A stretch of 49,561 bases of DNA from Oscillospiraceae bacterium (GTDB lineage Bacteria; Bacillota; Clostridia; Oscillospirales; Ruminococcaceae), in assembly GCA_028720105.1 (NCBI GenBank), contig JAQYLI010000002.1:1-49561 (forward strand), in the 5' to 3' direction. A model generated the notes under the pieces. The model worked only from the letters and a program-made list of their open reading frames with translations. It searched no databases and was not told the DNA's origin. Position numbers and translations under genes: made by a program. Every line of letters starts with the position of its first letter. Position 1 is the first letter of the stretch. Shown here one piece after another: positions 12,343 through 20,430 of the stretch.

Positions 12343-12377
12343 AGCAGCTTTTGGATTTTCAAAGGCTGCTTTTTTTA
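12343..12377 (+). terminator. Terminator of the CapA-like gene
   Basis: AGCAGC...GCTGCT stem extended by TTTG/CAAA, followed by seven T on the plus strand, 7 bases after the stop codon. Confidence 0.88.
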
Positions 12378-12404
12378 TCATATTGCATTCGGAAAAACAC
12401 TAGA

Positions 12405-12431
12405 ACACGAAAAAAAGTACACGAAAAAAAG
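12405..12431. repeat. Tandem 14-bp repeat containing a terminator T-run
   Basis: ACACGAAAAAAAG occurs twice in tandem (12405-12417 and 12419-12431, 14-bp period). Read on the minus strand the unit is a T7 run followed by CGTGT, and the first unit forms the U-run of the tRNA-Leu terminator, so the terminator tail is duplicated. Confidence 0.85.
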
Positions 12432-12463
12432 CCCCTTACAGAGCCAATCTGCAAGGGGCTTTA
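12424..12463 (-). terminator. Terminator of the tRNA-Leu gene
   Basis: Minus-strand stem of AAAGCCCCTT(G)CAGA with TCTG(T)AAGGGGCTTT, then T7. It starts about 20 bases beyond the tRNA CCA end. The plus-strand reading also has a usable A/T flank, so it may terminate both ways. Confidence 0.88.
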
Positions 12464-12481
12464 AATGGCTTCGTTAAGCCG

Positions 12482-12568
12482 TGGTGCGGATAATGTGACT
12501 TGAACACACACGGTATTGCTACCACTAGAACCTGAATCTAGCGCGTCTGCCGATTCCGCCATATCCGC
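12482..12568 (-). tRNA. tRNA-Leu, anticodon CAG
   Basis: An 87-nt class II tRNA. The acceptor stem GCGGATA pairs with TATCCGC, the D-arm is GGCGGAATCGGCAGACGC, the anticodon stem CTAGA/TCTAG encloses the loop TTCAGGT with CAG at 12532-12534, then a long variable arm (TGGTAGCAATACCG) and the T-arm with TTCAAGT. The CCA end is encoded. It reads leucine CUG codons. It has its own consensus promoter and terminator and stands alone. Confidence 0.96.
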
Positions 12569-12579
12569 ATTACTTAATT

Positions 12580-12608
12580 ATTATACAACATTTTTGAAGC
12601 CTTGTCAA
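12580..12608 (-). promoter_or_regulatory. tRNA-Leu promoter
   Basis: Minus-strand consensus TTGACA (12603-12608), 17-bp spacer, TATAAT (12580-12585). The predicted start is about 5 bases before the mature tRNA 5' end. Confidence 0.92.
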
Positions 12609-12664
12609 GCGAATAACATAATTTTACATTTTATTAACATCTAAAATACTTGCCTTATATTTTA

Positions 12665-12697
12665 TGTGTATCCCCTGCCTGTGACAGGGGATACACA
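12665..12697 (-). terminator. Terminator hairpin downstream of the SulP permease
   Basis: Perfect 13-bp inverted repeat TGTGTATCCCCTG / CAGGGGATACACA with a 7-nt loop, 25 bases past the sulP stop. Flanks are A/T-rich but the T-run on the minus strand is poor. Confidence 0.75.
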
Positions 12698-12721
12698 TAT
12701 ATAATATTTTTTAGGTAAATA

Positions 12722-14356
12722 TCACAGATTTGAAATATGTTCAAAAACCTTGTCCGTGCTCCAGAAGAACATATTGTGCTTGAAGCGGTCCTCCTTGAGC
12801 CCTGTGCGCTCAAACAGATCCATAACAGGAGGCTGAACGCAGGAGAAATACACCATTCTTCCCTGGGAAATAAGTCTCTCGCAGTATTCGTGAAGGGCTT
12901 CGATACCCGAGATATCCGCAACGGTAACACCACGCATCGAGAATATGATATTGTAGCTGTCGCCCAAGGACGATACCTTGTCCTCAAGCTTTGAGCAGGT
13001 GCCGAAGTAAAGAGGTCCTGTAATGTAAACAACACTTGTGTATTTCAGCTTTTCGGGATCCACATTATCCATATCAAGCTTGTCGGGGTCAACGTCCGCA
13101 ACAGTTACCTGCATATCCGAAACCTTTACAACGAACATAATAAGAGAGAATACCACGCCGATAAGGATTGCCTTGGTAAGGTCGAAAACCACAGTTGCCG
13201 CCATTGTGATAAGGAACTGGAAAATTGCGGTTTTAAGCTTCTTTCCGAAAATGGACTTGATGGTGCTCCACTCGTTCATTCTCCACGCAGTAACGATAAG
13301 CACGCCTGCAAGTGCGGAAAGAGGTATATTTGACATAACATCGCCCAGCACGAACATTGAAAGGAGAAGCACTACAGCGTGTACAACAGAGGTGAGTCTT
13401 GTTTCGCCGCCGCTCTTGATAGCAACGCTGGTACGTGCGATGGCCGCGGTAGAAGGCACACCGCCGAAGAAAGGCAGGAGAATATTTCCGATACCCTGAG
13501 CAACAAGCTCCACATCGGCGTTAAGCTTCTCGTTCTTCATTCGTCCCGCAGAAGCTCCGCAGAGAAGTGACTCGATAAGGCCCAGAGCGGCAATTGAAAC
13601 AGCGGGAATGATAAGAGCACCCACATTACCCATATCAAATTCGGAAAGCGAAAGGCGGTCATCAAGGAAAATAGTCTTAGGGATTGCGCCCACGGTATTG
13701 ACATCAAACTTGCAGATAAGATTTACCGCAGTTGCGATTATGATCGCCGCCAGAGAACCGGGGCAGTACTGACCAAGCTTCTTTGGATAAATAAACATAA
13801 ACACGATAACGCACAGACCGATGATAAGGGACGTGTAATTTACGGTCTGAGGAGTTGTGAAATAGCTTGCAATCTTGGCAAGATTTGTAAGTCCCGAGGA
13901 CTTCATACCCGTAAGATTGTCTATCTGACCCAGTGCAATAATAATGGCGATACCGCTTGTAAAGCCCGTAATTACAGGCGAGGGAAGATAGGAAACAAGT
14001 CCGCCAAGCTTGAATATGCCGCAGAGAAGCAGGAGTATGCCTGCCATAAGGCTTGCCATGAAAACGCCCTGCATTCCGTACTGAGCTACGAGAGAAACAA
14101 GGATAGCCGTCATTGCACCCGTAGGACCGCTTATCTGATAGGAAGCGCCCGAAAGCACACCGATGATAAGTCCCGATATGATAGCAGTCACAAGTCCCGA
14201 AGCTGCCGTTGCTCCAGAGCTTACTCCGAATGCCAGAGCAAGAGGCAGCGCAACAGCTGCAACGGTAATGCCTGCAAGAACGTCCTTGCCGAATTTTTTT
14301 CCGTTATACCCCGAAAATTCTTTTTTCAGAATTTTTACGTAATCCGTAATTAACAT
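12722..14356 (-). CDS. SulP-family anion permease with STAS domain
   Basis: A 544-residue SLC26/SulP transporter for sulfate, bicarbonate or another anion. Residues about 25-400 form the multi-helix transport core, beginning with DVLAGITVAAVALPLALAFG and containing QISGPTGAMTAILVS and SPVITGFTSGIAIII. Residues about 435-540 form a cytoplasmic STAS domain with the helix-start motif VADISGIEAL in place of the common D-x-T/S-G. AGGAAG lies 9 bases before the ATG. It is a single gene with its own promoter and terminator, preceded by a roughly 165-nt leader carrying a structured element also found at 28654-28752. The substrate cannot be fixed from sequence; no sulfate-assimilation genes are nearby. 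Confidence 0.92.
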   Translation of the reverse strand: MLITDYVKILKKEFSGYNGKKFGKDVLAGITVAAVALPLALAFGVSSGATAASGLVTAIISGLIIGVLSGASYQISGPTGAMTAILVSLVAQYGMQGVFMASLMAGILLLLCGIFKLGGLVSYLPSPVITGFTSGIAIIIALGQIDNLTGMKSSGLTNLAKIASYFTTPQTVNYTSLIIGLCVIVFMFIYPKKLGQYCPGSLAAIIIATAVNLICKFDVNTVGAIPKTIFLDDRLSLSEFDMGNVGALIIPAVSIAALGLIESLLCGASAGRMKNEKLNADVELVAQGIGNILLPFFGGVPSTAAIARTSVAIKSGGETRLTSVVHAVVLLLSMFVLGDVMSNIPLSALAGVLIVTAWRMNEWSTIKSIFGKKLKTAIFQFLITMAATVVFDLTKAILIGVVFSLIMFVVKVSDMQVTVADVDPDKLDMDNVDPEKLKYTSVVYITGPLYFGTCSKLEDKVSSLGDSYNIIFSMRGVTVADISGIEALHEYCERLISQGRMVYFSCVQPPVMDLFERTGLKEDRFKHNMFFWSTDKVFEHISNL

Positions 14357-14366
14357 TTTAAAAATC

Positions 14367-14471
14367 TTCCTTTCTTGAAAGTTTTGTTTTTTTGTCAGAA
14401 AATTTCGGTAGACAGACCGAAAAACAAAACCCGGAAGTCTGAAAATCTCTGATTTTCAGACCTATCCCTCC
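14367..14471 (-). repeat. Structured leader element, copy A (upstream of SulP)
   Basis: A 105-nt element ending in the sulP ribosome site. On the minus strand: GGAGGG; a perfect 11-bp hairpin with 3-nt loop (14437-14461, GTCTGAAAATC / GATTTTCAGAC); then an outer GTTTTG/CAAAAC stem (14425-14430 with 14381-14386) enclosing two hairpins, TTTCGGT/ACCGAAA (14403-14422) and TTTT/AAAA (about 14390-14402); then AAAGGAA. The same order of stems occurs at 28654-28752 with different but compensating bases. It could be a cis-regulatory RNA or a small palindromic mobile repeat. Confidence 0.75.
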
Positions 14472-14480
14472 AAAAATCCA

Positions 14481-14520
14481 CAAAAATATTCGGCGGCAGC
14501 TGATACTCAGCACCGCCGAA
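14481..14520 (-). terminator. Terminator-like hairpin at the start of the sulP leader
   Basis: TTCGGCGG / CCGCCGAA with an inner CTGA/TCAG extension, followed by TATTTTT on the minus strand. It lies about 100 bases beyond the ABC permease stop and would terminate that operon. However, a good promoter lies between, so sulP transcripts would meet it within about 40 bases; it may be an attenuator. Confidence 0.75.
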
Positions 14521-14533
14521 CAAACCGTTAATT

Positions 14534-14562
14534 ATGATATCACAATTGCCGAAAAATGTCAA
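14534..14562 (-). promoter_or_regulatory. Promoter of the SulP permease gene
   Basis: Minus-strand TTGACA (14557-14562), 17-bp spacer, TATCAT (14534-14539). Predicted start near 14527, just before the terminator-like hairpin. Confidence 0.8.
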
Positions 14563-14619
14563 TGTAAAATGTATCTAAATTGTACAATCAAGGTCTTAAA
14601 ATTATGTTGATTTTGCCGA

Positions 14620-17600
14620 TCATTCAATAGCCTTCATCGAGGAAGCCATATCTATTTTCTTCAGCTTGAAATACAGCAGGAGATTTACAAGCACCGTAAA
14701 CACTGCCATTGCCGCAGCCGCAAGAACATAGCAGAACCACGGGATATCACGCGAGAACATCACCTCGTCCACCTCGGCTGTGACAATTACGAAATGCTCG
14801 AAGAAAATACCGACAATAAGTCCTATGATAATTCCGATAATTGTAGAAACGGTATTTTCCCTGTAAACATAGGCTCCCACTTCCCCGTCAAAGAAGCCCA
14901 GAACCTTGATAGTGGCAAGCTCCCTGATACGCTCGTTGATGTTTATATTTGCCAGATTGTAGAGTATCACCACCGCAAGGGCGCCTGCAAATATCACAAT
15001 GACCGCAACAATAAGGTCAAGGCTCGAAATAAGCTTTCTGAACTTGTCAGTGCCGTTTACGGTAAATGAAGCGGAGATAACCGCGTCGCAGGAAATAAGC
15101 TCGGATGAAATCTCATCGTTATCCGCTTTTTCAGCGGTGTTAAGAAGAATCGTATTTTTATAATCTTCACCGAAAAGCTCCTTATAGGTGGAGGGAGTCA
15201 TATATACAAAGTGATATGTGTAATTTTCGGCAATAGCCGCCACCTTGACAGATTCCTCTGTGCCCTCGATAAACACCATATCTCCCGTTTTAACATTCAG
15301 AAGATTTGAAAGCTTCTCTGTCAGAATTACAGAGCCGTCCTCAATGGTAATAGGAGAGTTGTGGGAACGGTCTCTCAGAACGATATATTCTCCCAGATCT
15401 TCGGTACTTTCGGGAGCCAGGACAGAAGCCTCCACACAGTTATCTTCTCCGTAAATATCCTTTACGGACATTATGGCTTTCATAGATGATGTGACAGCTT
15501 CATTCTCTGATATCACTCTGTCAACCTCGGCAAGCTCTTCCTCGTAAGCATTGTCGCTGAGTATCACGGTTGCGTCATACAGGAATATTTCGTCATACTG
15601 CTTGTCGGCAATGCAGGAGATGGACTGCTTGAGCGCAAATGCCGTCAGTAGCAGAGCGGTACTGCCGCTGATACCGATTATGGTCATAAAAAATCTGCTC
15701 TTATAGCGGAAAAGATTTCGGAATGTGACCTTGGAAGTAAATTTCAGTTTCTTCCAGATAAATCCTATCTTTTCAAGGAATATCCTTTTGCCGCCCTTAG
15801 GAGGCTTGGGACGGATAAGTGCGGCAGGCACGGAAGTCAGCTCCAGATAAGATGTATAGACCGCCGAAAGTCCCGTGCACAAAAGAGAAACACCACAACA
15901 GCCCAGCGCAAACAGCGGCATAAAGGGCGCTTCAAAATTCGGGAAATTGTACATCGTGCGGTAGCACTTGAAAATGATAGTGGGAAGCAGCGGAAAACCG
16001 ATAACAGTTCCGATAGCGCTTCCGATAACGCTGGCGAGCGAAGCGTAAAGCACGTACTGTGAGATGATAGCACCAGCACCGAAGCCCAGAGCCTTCATAG
16101 TTCCCGTTTCCGTTCTCTGCTCCTCAACCATTCGTGACATTGTGGTGCAGCAGACAAGAGCCGCTATAAGGATAAAGAACAGGGGAAAAACAGCGGCAAT
16201 GGAATCTATTCTTTCCGCATCGGTGCCGTAGGTAAGACAGTCCGGGCTCCATTCTCCCCTGTTCCATACGTACCACTTTTTATCCTCTAAGATTTCCTCA
16301 AGATCATTTTCGGCGTCGGATATCTCCTTGTTGGCGTCATCTATCTGCGTCTGAGCGTCCTCCAGCTCTTTTTTTGCATCATCGAGGTCGTGCTTTGCGT
16401 CTGCAAGCTCCTTTTCGTAGTCAGCAATAGCAGTCTCAGCTTCCTCAAACTGCTTTCCTGTTTCCTCAAGCGTTTTTTTCTGCTTGTCGATTTCCGCAAG
16501 AGCTGCAGAAGCGGCGGCTTTTACCTGCTCGTTGGCACCTGTTATGGCAGCCTCGGCGGCAGCCTTTGAATTGGGGTCACGCTCGGGGTCGGTTATTATG
16601 TACACCGCAAGCAGGTCGGAAATAGAAGCTTCAACATCGTTGTCGTCGTAAATTCGCTGAATGTCCTTGAGAACGTTAAGAAGCTCCTCGGGAAGTACCT
16701 TCATATAAACGTCCTTGTGGCTTTTCAGGATATTGTCAACTCTGGGGCAGGTGTCATATAGCTCCTGAAGCTTTGCCTTATTTTCATCAAGCTGTTTAAG
16801 CCCTTCATTATATTCTTCCATTGCAGAGTCAAGCTCTTCGCGCTGAGTTTTAAGCTCGTCATAGGCGCTGTTGTAATCGCTCAGCCCCTTTTTGTACTCT
16901 GCATTGCCGTCGGCAAGCTTCTTCTCACCGTCAGCAAGCTTTTCCCTTGCTTCGGAAAGAGACTCGTCGGCTTCGGAACGGATATCCTGCTCACGCTCAG
17001 CCAAGAATGAATCTGCAAGGGTCTCTGCCAGGTATTCTCCCTCTGCAACGATATCATCATATTTATCGGAAAAAGGCGCGACTCCCTTTTCGTGAGCCTT
17101 GCCCACGGAAAGATAGATATCAGTGTATGTGTCAAGGGCAAAGTCCTCCTCGGGAATGTACACAAATGCGCTTATATTTCCAGTTCCGACTGTTGCGCTG
17201 CCTCGCTCGAAATTTACGTAAAGAGGCGATTGGGCAAGTCCGACTATGGTAAATTCGGTCTTGGCAAGATAATCGGAGGTTTCCTCATCATTTTCGGCTC
17301 GGAGGGTTATCTTATCCCCTACCTTAAAGGAAAGCTTATCTCTGGGAGCGGAGTCGGCAACACATTCACCGGGCTTTTCCGGAAGCCTGCCCTCTGTAAG
17401 ATAAAGCTTGTTAAGAGGATAGTTCTCCGAATAGGACATAACCTTAACAACCGCATTGCCCTGTCCGCTCTCGGTAAACAGGTCCGCCGAATATCCCGCA
17501 TAGCCCGAGGTAAATTCCTCGTTTTCAAGAAGCTTTTCACAGTCTCCTTCCTTAAATCCGAGAGTGGATTTAATCTGAATATCAGCAAGAGCCTGTTCAT

Positions 17601-17757
17601 CGTAATATTTCCAGGCAGAATTTTTCATATCGGGACAGGCAGCCTTAACTCCCGAGTAAAACGCACAGCTCAGCGCTATAATGGCTGCAATGGCGGCGAA
17701 ACGCCCCGGGGCTTTTTTTACGCTTCTCAGCGTGTTCTGCAATAACATATTCTTCAT
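14620..17757 (-). CDS. FtsX-like ABC transporter permease with a long coiled-coil domain
   Basis: A 1045-residue MacB/FtsX-type permease. An N-terminal helix (about 20-40) leads to an extracytoplasmic domain with a long heptad-rich coiled coil (about 270-500: repeats of ADGEKKLADGN and KELEDAQTQIDDA type). FtsX membrane blocks follow: three helices near 520-650, a second helix near 690-710, a second extracytoplasmic domain, and three final helices near 930-1040. The start at 17757 is preferred because the ATG at 17775 lacks a ribosome site and overlaps the ATPase stop; TAGG precedes 17757. It pairs with the adjacent ATPase. The substrate is probably a lipid, peptide or envelope component; the family mainly works at the membrane surface. 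Confidence 0.9.
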   Translation of the reverse strand: MKNMLLQNTLRSVKKAPGRFAAIAAIIALSCAFYSGVKAACPDMKNSAWKYYDEQALADIQIKSTLGFKEGDCEKLLENEEFTSGYAGYSADLFTESGQGNAVVKVMSYSENYPLNKLYLTEGRLPEKPGECVADSAPRDKLSFKVGDKITLRAENDEETSDYLAKTEFTIVGLAQSPLYVNFERGSATVGTGNISAFVYIPEEDFALDTYTDIYLSVGKAHEKGVAPFSDKYDDIVAEGEYLAETLADSFLAEREQDIRSEADESLSEAREKLADGEKKLADGNAEYKKGLSDYNSAYDELKTQREELDSAMEEYNEGLKQLDENKAKLQELYDTCPRVDNILKSHKDVYMKVLPEELLNVLKDIQRIYDDNDVEASISDLLAVYIITDPERDPNSKAAAEAAITGANEQVKAAASAALAEIDKQKKTLEETGKQFEEAETAIADYEKELADAKHDLDDAKKELEDAQTQIDDANKEISDAENDLEEILEDKKWYVWNRGEWSPDCLTYGTDAERIDSIAAVFPLFFILIAALVCCTTMSRMVEEQRTETGTMKALGFGAGAIISQYVLYASLASVIGSAIGTVIGFPLLPTIIFKCYRTMYNFPNFEAPFMPLFALGCCGVSLLCTGLSAVYTSYLELTSVPAALIRPKPPKGGKRIFLEKIGFIWKKLKFTSKVTFRNLFRYKSRFFMTIIGISGSTALLLTAFALKQSISCIADKQYDEIFLYDATVILSDNAYEEELAEVDRVISENEAVTSSMKAIMSVKDIYGEDNCVEASVLAPESTEDLGEYIVLRDRSHNSPITIEDGSVILTEKLSNLLNVKTGDMVFIEGTEESVKVAAIAENYTYHFVYMTPSTYKELFGEDYKNTILLNTAEKADNDEISSELISCDAVISASFTVNGTDKFRKLISSLDLIVAVIVIFAGALAVVILYNLANININERIRELATIKVLGFFDGEVGAYVYRENTVSTIIGIIIGLIVGIFFEHFVIVTAEVDEVMFSRDIPWFCYVLAAAAMAVFTVLVNLLLYFKLKKIDMASSMKAIE

Positions 17758-17768
17758 AAGCCGCCGAC

Positions 17769-18470
17769 CTACCATTCTATATTTTCAACTGGTGTGGGAT
17801 TAGGATTGAGAGAAATTTTTGCTACCTTGCTGTTTTTTATCTTGATAACGCGGTCTGCCATCGGAGTAATAGCCTGATTATGAGTGATGACAACAACTGT
17901 CATTCCCTTTTCACGGCAGGTATCCTGCAAAAGCTTCAGAATAGTCTTGCCCGTATTGTAGTCAAGAGCGCCCGTCGGTTCGTCGCAGAGAAGAAGCTTA
18001 GGAGATTTTGCAAGTGCTCTTGCGATGGAAACTCTCTGCTGCTCTCCGCCGGAAAGCTGTGCGGGGAAATTGTTCATTCTCTCCGCCAGACCCACCTGAC
18101 TGAGCACCTCGGCAGCGTCTCTGCTCTCCCTGCATATCTGAGCGGCAAGCTCAACATTTTCGAGAGCCGTTAAATTTTGCACCAGATTATAGAACTGGAA
18201 CACAAAGCCGATATCATATCTTCTGTAGGCTGTAAGCTCCTTTGGCTTGTATTTTGCAATGTCGTTTCCGTCCACGATTATCTCGCCTTCGTCACAGACG
18301 TCCATACCGCCTAAAAGGTTTAAAACGGTGGTCTTTCCCGCGCCGCTGGCTCCTGTGATAACAACGAACTCCCCTTTTTCAATGTCAAAGGAAACTCCAT
18401 CCGAGGCTGTTATGGTCACCTCGCCCATTTTATATCGCTTGTAAACATTTTTCAGTGAAACAAAACTCAT
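17769..18470 (-). CDS. ABC transporter ATPase (LolD/MacB type)
   Basis: A 233-residue nucleotide-binding subunit with Walker [10 protein letters not shown] (about 40-48), Q-loop FVFQFYNL, signature LSGGEQQR (about 138-145), Walker [13 protein letters not shown] (about 158-169) and the switch His in VVVITHN. This sequence type pairs with FtsX/MacB permeases. TAGGATGG lies about 10 bases before the ATG. It is first in a two-gene operon, with its stop followed by the permease start 12 bases on. Confidence 0.93.
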   Translation of the reverse strand: MSFVSLKNVYKRYKMGEVTITASDGVSFDIEKGEFVVITGASGAGKTTVLNLLGGMDVCDEGEIIVDGNDIAKYKPKELTAYRRYDIGFVFQFYNLVQNLTALENVELAAQICRESRDAAEVLSQVGLAERMNNFPAQLSGGEQQRVSIARALAKSPKLLLCDEPTGALDYNTGKTILKLLQDTCREKGMTVVVITHNQAITPMADRVIKIKNSKVAKISLNPNPTPVENIEW

Positions 18471-18521
18471 TGTGTTTTACCATCCTAACCCGATATAAAT
18501 TTTGTATATTTTACCAAAATA

Positions 18522-18530
18522 ATTATATCA
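18522..18530 (-). promoter_or_regulatory. Extended -10 promoter of the ABC exporter operon
   Basis: Minus-strand TGATATAAT (TGn extended -10). The only -35 at 17 bp is a weak TTTAAA; TTGTCA is 24 bp away and too far. It lies about 50 bases before the ATPase start. Confidence 0.6.
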
Positions 18531-18571
18531 CACTTGTATATTTTTTTAAATTGACAAATCTAACAAAATAT

Positions 18572-18610
18572 AAAAAAACGGAGCATATTTCTTAGGAAAT
18601 ATACCCCGTT
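18572..18610 (-). terminator. Terminator of the ychF operon
   Basis: Minus-strand AACGGGGTATATTTC / GAAATATGCTCCGTT stem (with G-U pairs), CTAA loop, then TTTTTTA. It starts about 20 bases after the ychF stop. Confidence 0.88.
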
Positions 18611-18630
18611 AAATGTGTGTAAATAAGCAA

Positions 18631-19725
18631 TTAAACGTTAAATCTGAACAGAACTATATCCCCGTCCTGCATAACGTATTCCTTGCCCTCGGAACGTACA
18701 AGTCCTTTTTCCTTAGCTGCAGCCATTGAGCCGCAGGACATAAGGTCATCAAAGGAAACGACTTCGGCTCTGATAAAGCCCTTCTCAAAGTCTGTATGTA
18801 TCTTTCCCGCAGCCTGAGGAGCCTTTGTACCCTTTGTTATAGTCCAAGCCCTTACCTCGGGCTTTCCTGCTGTAAGATAGGAGATAAGACCCAGGAGCGA
18901 ATAGCCCTCCTTGATGATACGGTCAAGACCAGATACCTCAAGGCCAAGCTCGGAAAGGAACATTTCCTTGTCCTCATCGCTCATATCGGATATTTCGGCT
19001 TCAAGCTGAGCGCATATGGGAAGTACCGCCGCATTTTCACGCTTAGCAATATCGCATACTGTCTTATAATGCTCAGAAGTCTCAATATTGTTCTTGAAAT
19101 CCTCTTCGCTGAGATTAGCCGCATAGATAACAGGCTTTGCGGACAGCAGCGGAGTTGTCTTGATTATCTCTGCCTGCTCCTCGGTGAAGCCGAAGGAACG
19201 TGCGGAATGACCCTCCTCAAGATGGCTTTTCAGCTCTTCAAGGAAGTCAAGCTCTATCTGATATTTCTTATCACCCTTAATAAGCTTCTTTGTGCGGTCA
19301 ATACGCCTTTCGAGAAGCTCTATATCCGAGAAGATAAGCTCAAGATCAATAGTCTCGATATCCCTCTGAGGGTCAATATTTCCGTTAACGTGGATAATAT
19401 TCTGATCCTCGAAGCAGCGGACAACGTGAACTATAGCGTCCACCTCACGGATATTTGCAAGGAACTTGTTTCCCAGTCCCTCGCCCTTTGAAGCGCCCTT
19501 TACAAGACCTGCAATGTCCACAAATTCTAAAGTTGCAGGGGTGAATTTATCAGGCTCGTACATCTCTCTGAGCTTGTCCAGCCTGCTGTCGGGAACCGAA
19601 ACTATTCCCACGTTAGGCTCGATGGTGCAGAACGGGTAATTTGCCGACTCTGCTCCTGCGTTTGTAAGAGCATTAAAAAGCGTACTTTTTCCGACATTCG
19701 GAAGACCAACCATACCTAATTTCAT
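18631..19725 (-). CDS. ychF: Redox- and ribosome-associated ATPase YchF
   Basis: A 364-residue Obg-family P-loop protein, a universal translation-linked ATPase. The N-terminal G domain has MKLGMVGLPNVGKSTLFNALT, the YPFCTIEPNVG switch, DIAGLVKGASKGEGLGN and a degenerate NKxE region (VIYAANLSEED); a coiled coil sits near 130-200, and a C-terminal TGS domain carries AWTITKGTKAPQAAGKIH and GKEYVMQDGDIVLFRFNV. Length is typical. AAAGGAAAT precedes the ATG. It follows a small membrane-protein gene by 20 bases and ends at a clear terminator. Confidence 0.98.
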   Translation of the reverse strand: MKLGMVGLPNVGKSTLFNALTNAGAESANYPFCTIEPNVGIVSVPDSRLDKLREMYEPDKFTPATLEFVDIAGLVKGASKGEGLGNKFLANIREVDAIVHVVRCFEDQNIIHVNGNIDPQRDIETIDLELIFSDIELLERRIDRTKKLIKGDKKYQIELDFLEELKSHLEEGHSARSFGFTEEQAEIIKTTPLLSAKPVIYAANLSEEDFKNNIETSEHYKTVCDIAKRENAAVLPICAQLEAEISDMSDEDKEMFLSELGLEVSGLDRIIKEGYSLLGLISYLTAGKPEVRAWTITKGTKAPQAAGKIHTDFEKGFIRAEVVSFDDLMSCGSMAAAKEKGLVRSEGKEYVMQDGDIVLFRFNV

Positions 19726-19745
19726 ATTACCGATTTCCTTTGCAT

Positions 19746-19976
19746 TTATTCTTCGTCATCAAAGCTGAGATTGCGTACATACTCGTCTGCGTCAAAATCC
19801 TCGTCCGAGGAGCATCTGCATACAGCCTTTTTATGCGAAACAAGCTTTGTAACGGCGGTGCCTGTGAGTATTCCCACAACAAAAGCTCCTACCGTCAGAA
19901 GAATAAGGAGTCCCTTTGATATCTTGACCTTTTCATCGGCATATTTTCCCACAGTTTCAATGATCTCATCTATCAT
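19746..19976 (-). CDS. Small single-helix membrane protein upstream of ychF
   Basis: A 76-residue protein of unknown function. A charged amphipathic N-terminus (about 1-20) is followed by one membrane helix (about 22-45, GLLILLTVGAFVVGILTG), two closely spaced cysteines (CRC, about 53-55) and an acidic tail ending DDEE. AAGGTGG lies 9 bases before the ATG, and the gene has a consensus promoter, so it is probably real. Cotranscription with ychF is likely. Confidence 0.75.
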   Translation of the reverse strand: MIDEIIETVGKYADEKVKISKGLLILLTVGAFVVGILTGTAVTKLVSHKKAVCRCSSDEDFDADEYVRNLSFDDEE

Positions 19977-20021
19977 TTTTAACAGCCACCTTTCATATAT
20001 GCAAAATCAGCGTTTTATATT

Positions 20022-20050
20022 ATTATATACCATTTCTGCGGAAATTGCAA
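20022..20050 (-). promoter_or_regulatory. Promoter of the small membrane protein-ychF operon
   Basis: Minus-strand TTGCAA (20045-20050), 17-bp spacer, TATAAT (20022-20027). Confidence 0.82.
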
Positions 20051-20149
20051 TAGATTTTTTACATTTTTAAAGTGCAGATTTTTTATGCGGCACATTTACG
20101 TTGTTTTTTAGACATCAGAAAAATATTTTTGCCAATATGTAAAATATAA

Positions 20150-20178
20150 TTGACAAACTGTAATCTATATGATATACT
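20150..20178 (+). promoter_or_regulatory. Promoter of the XRE regulator/membrane-protein pair
   Basis: TTGACA (20150-20155), 17-bp spacer, TATACT (20173-20178) with a TGA extended -10. It is divergent from the ychF operon promoter about 100 bp away. Confidence 0.88.
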
Positions 20179-20208
20179 AATTACAATGAAATACAAGGAG
20201 GCGGTCGT

Positions 20209-20415
20209 TTGGGAAAAAATCTTCGCCTGAAATCCGCAAGAGCGGCTCTCGATATGTCACAGCAGGCTCTTGCAGATGCGGTATCTGTCTCAAGACAGAC
20301 AATTAACGCCATTGAGAGCGGCGATTACAACCCGTCCATAAAGCTCTGCATATCCATTTGCAGGACGCTCGGCAAAACTCTGGACGAACTTTTCTGGTCT
20401 GATGAAGAAAATTAA
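20209..20415 (+). CDS. XRE-family transcriptional regulator (YozG-like)
   Basis: A 68-residue stand-alone helix-turn-helix protein. The HTH spans about 8-60: RLKSARAALDMSQQALADAV, then SVSRQTINAIESGDYNPS, with the family-typical C-terminus LGKTLDELFW. It uses a TTG start at 20209 with AAGGAGG 7 bases upstream. The downstream gene encodes a small membrane protein, a common pairing in Firmicutes where the small regulator controls its own operon. No clear palindromic operator was seen at this promoter. Confidence 0.9.
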   Translation: MGKNLRLKSARAALDMSQQALADAVSVSRQTINAIESGDYNPSIKLCISICRTLGKTLDELFWSDEEN

Positions 20416-20430
20416 AAGGAGATGTTTGAT

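Noticed and set aside
12338-12722. Intergenic block as a possible mobile or attachment site at the tRNA
   Set aside because: Only the tRNA, its promoter and terminators are present; no integrase or repeated tRNA end is seen.
16300-17000. Possible internal repeats in the ABC permease
   Set aside because: The periodicity is a coiled coil with heptad-like Ala/Asp/Lys pattern, not DNA-level repeats.
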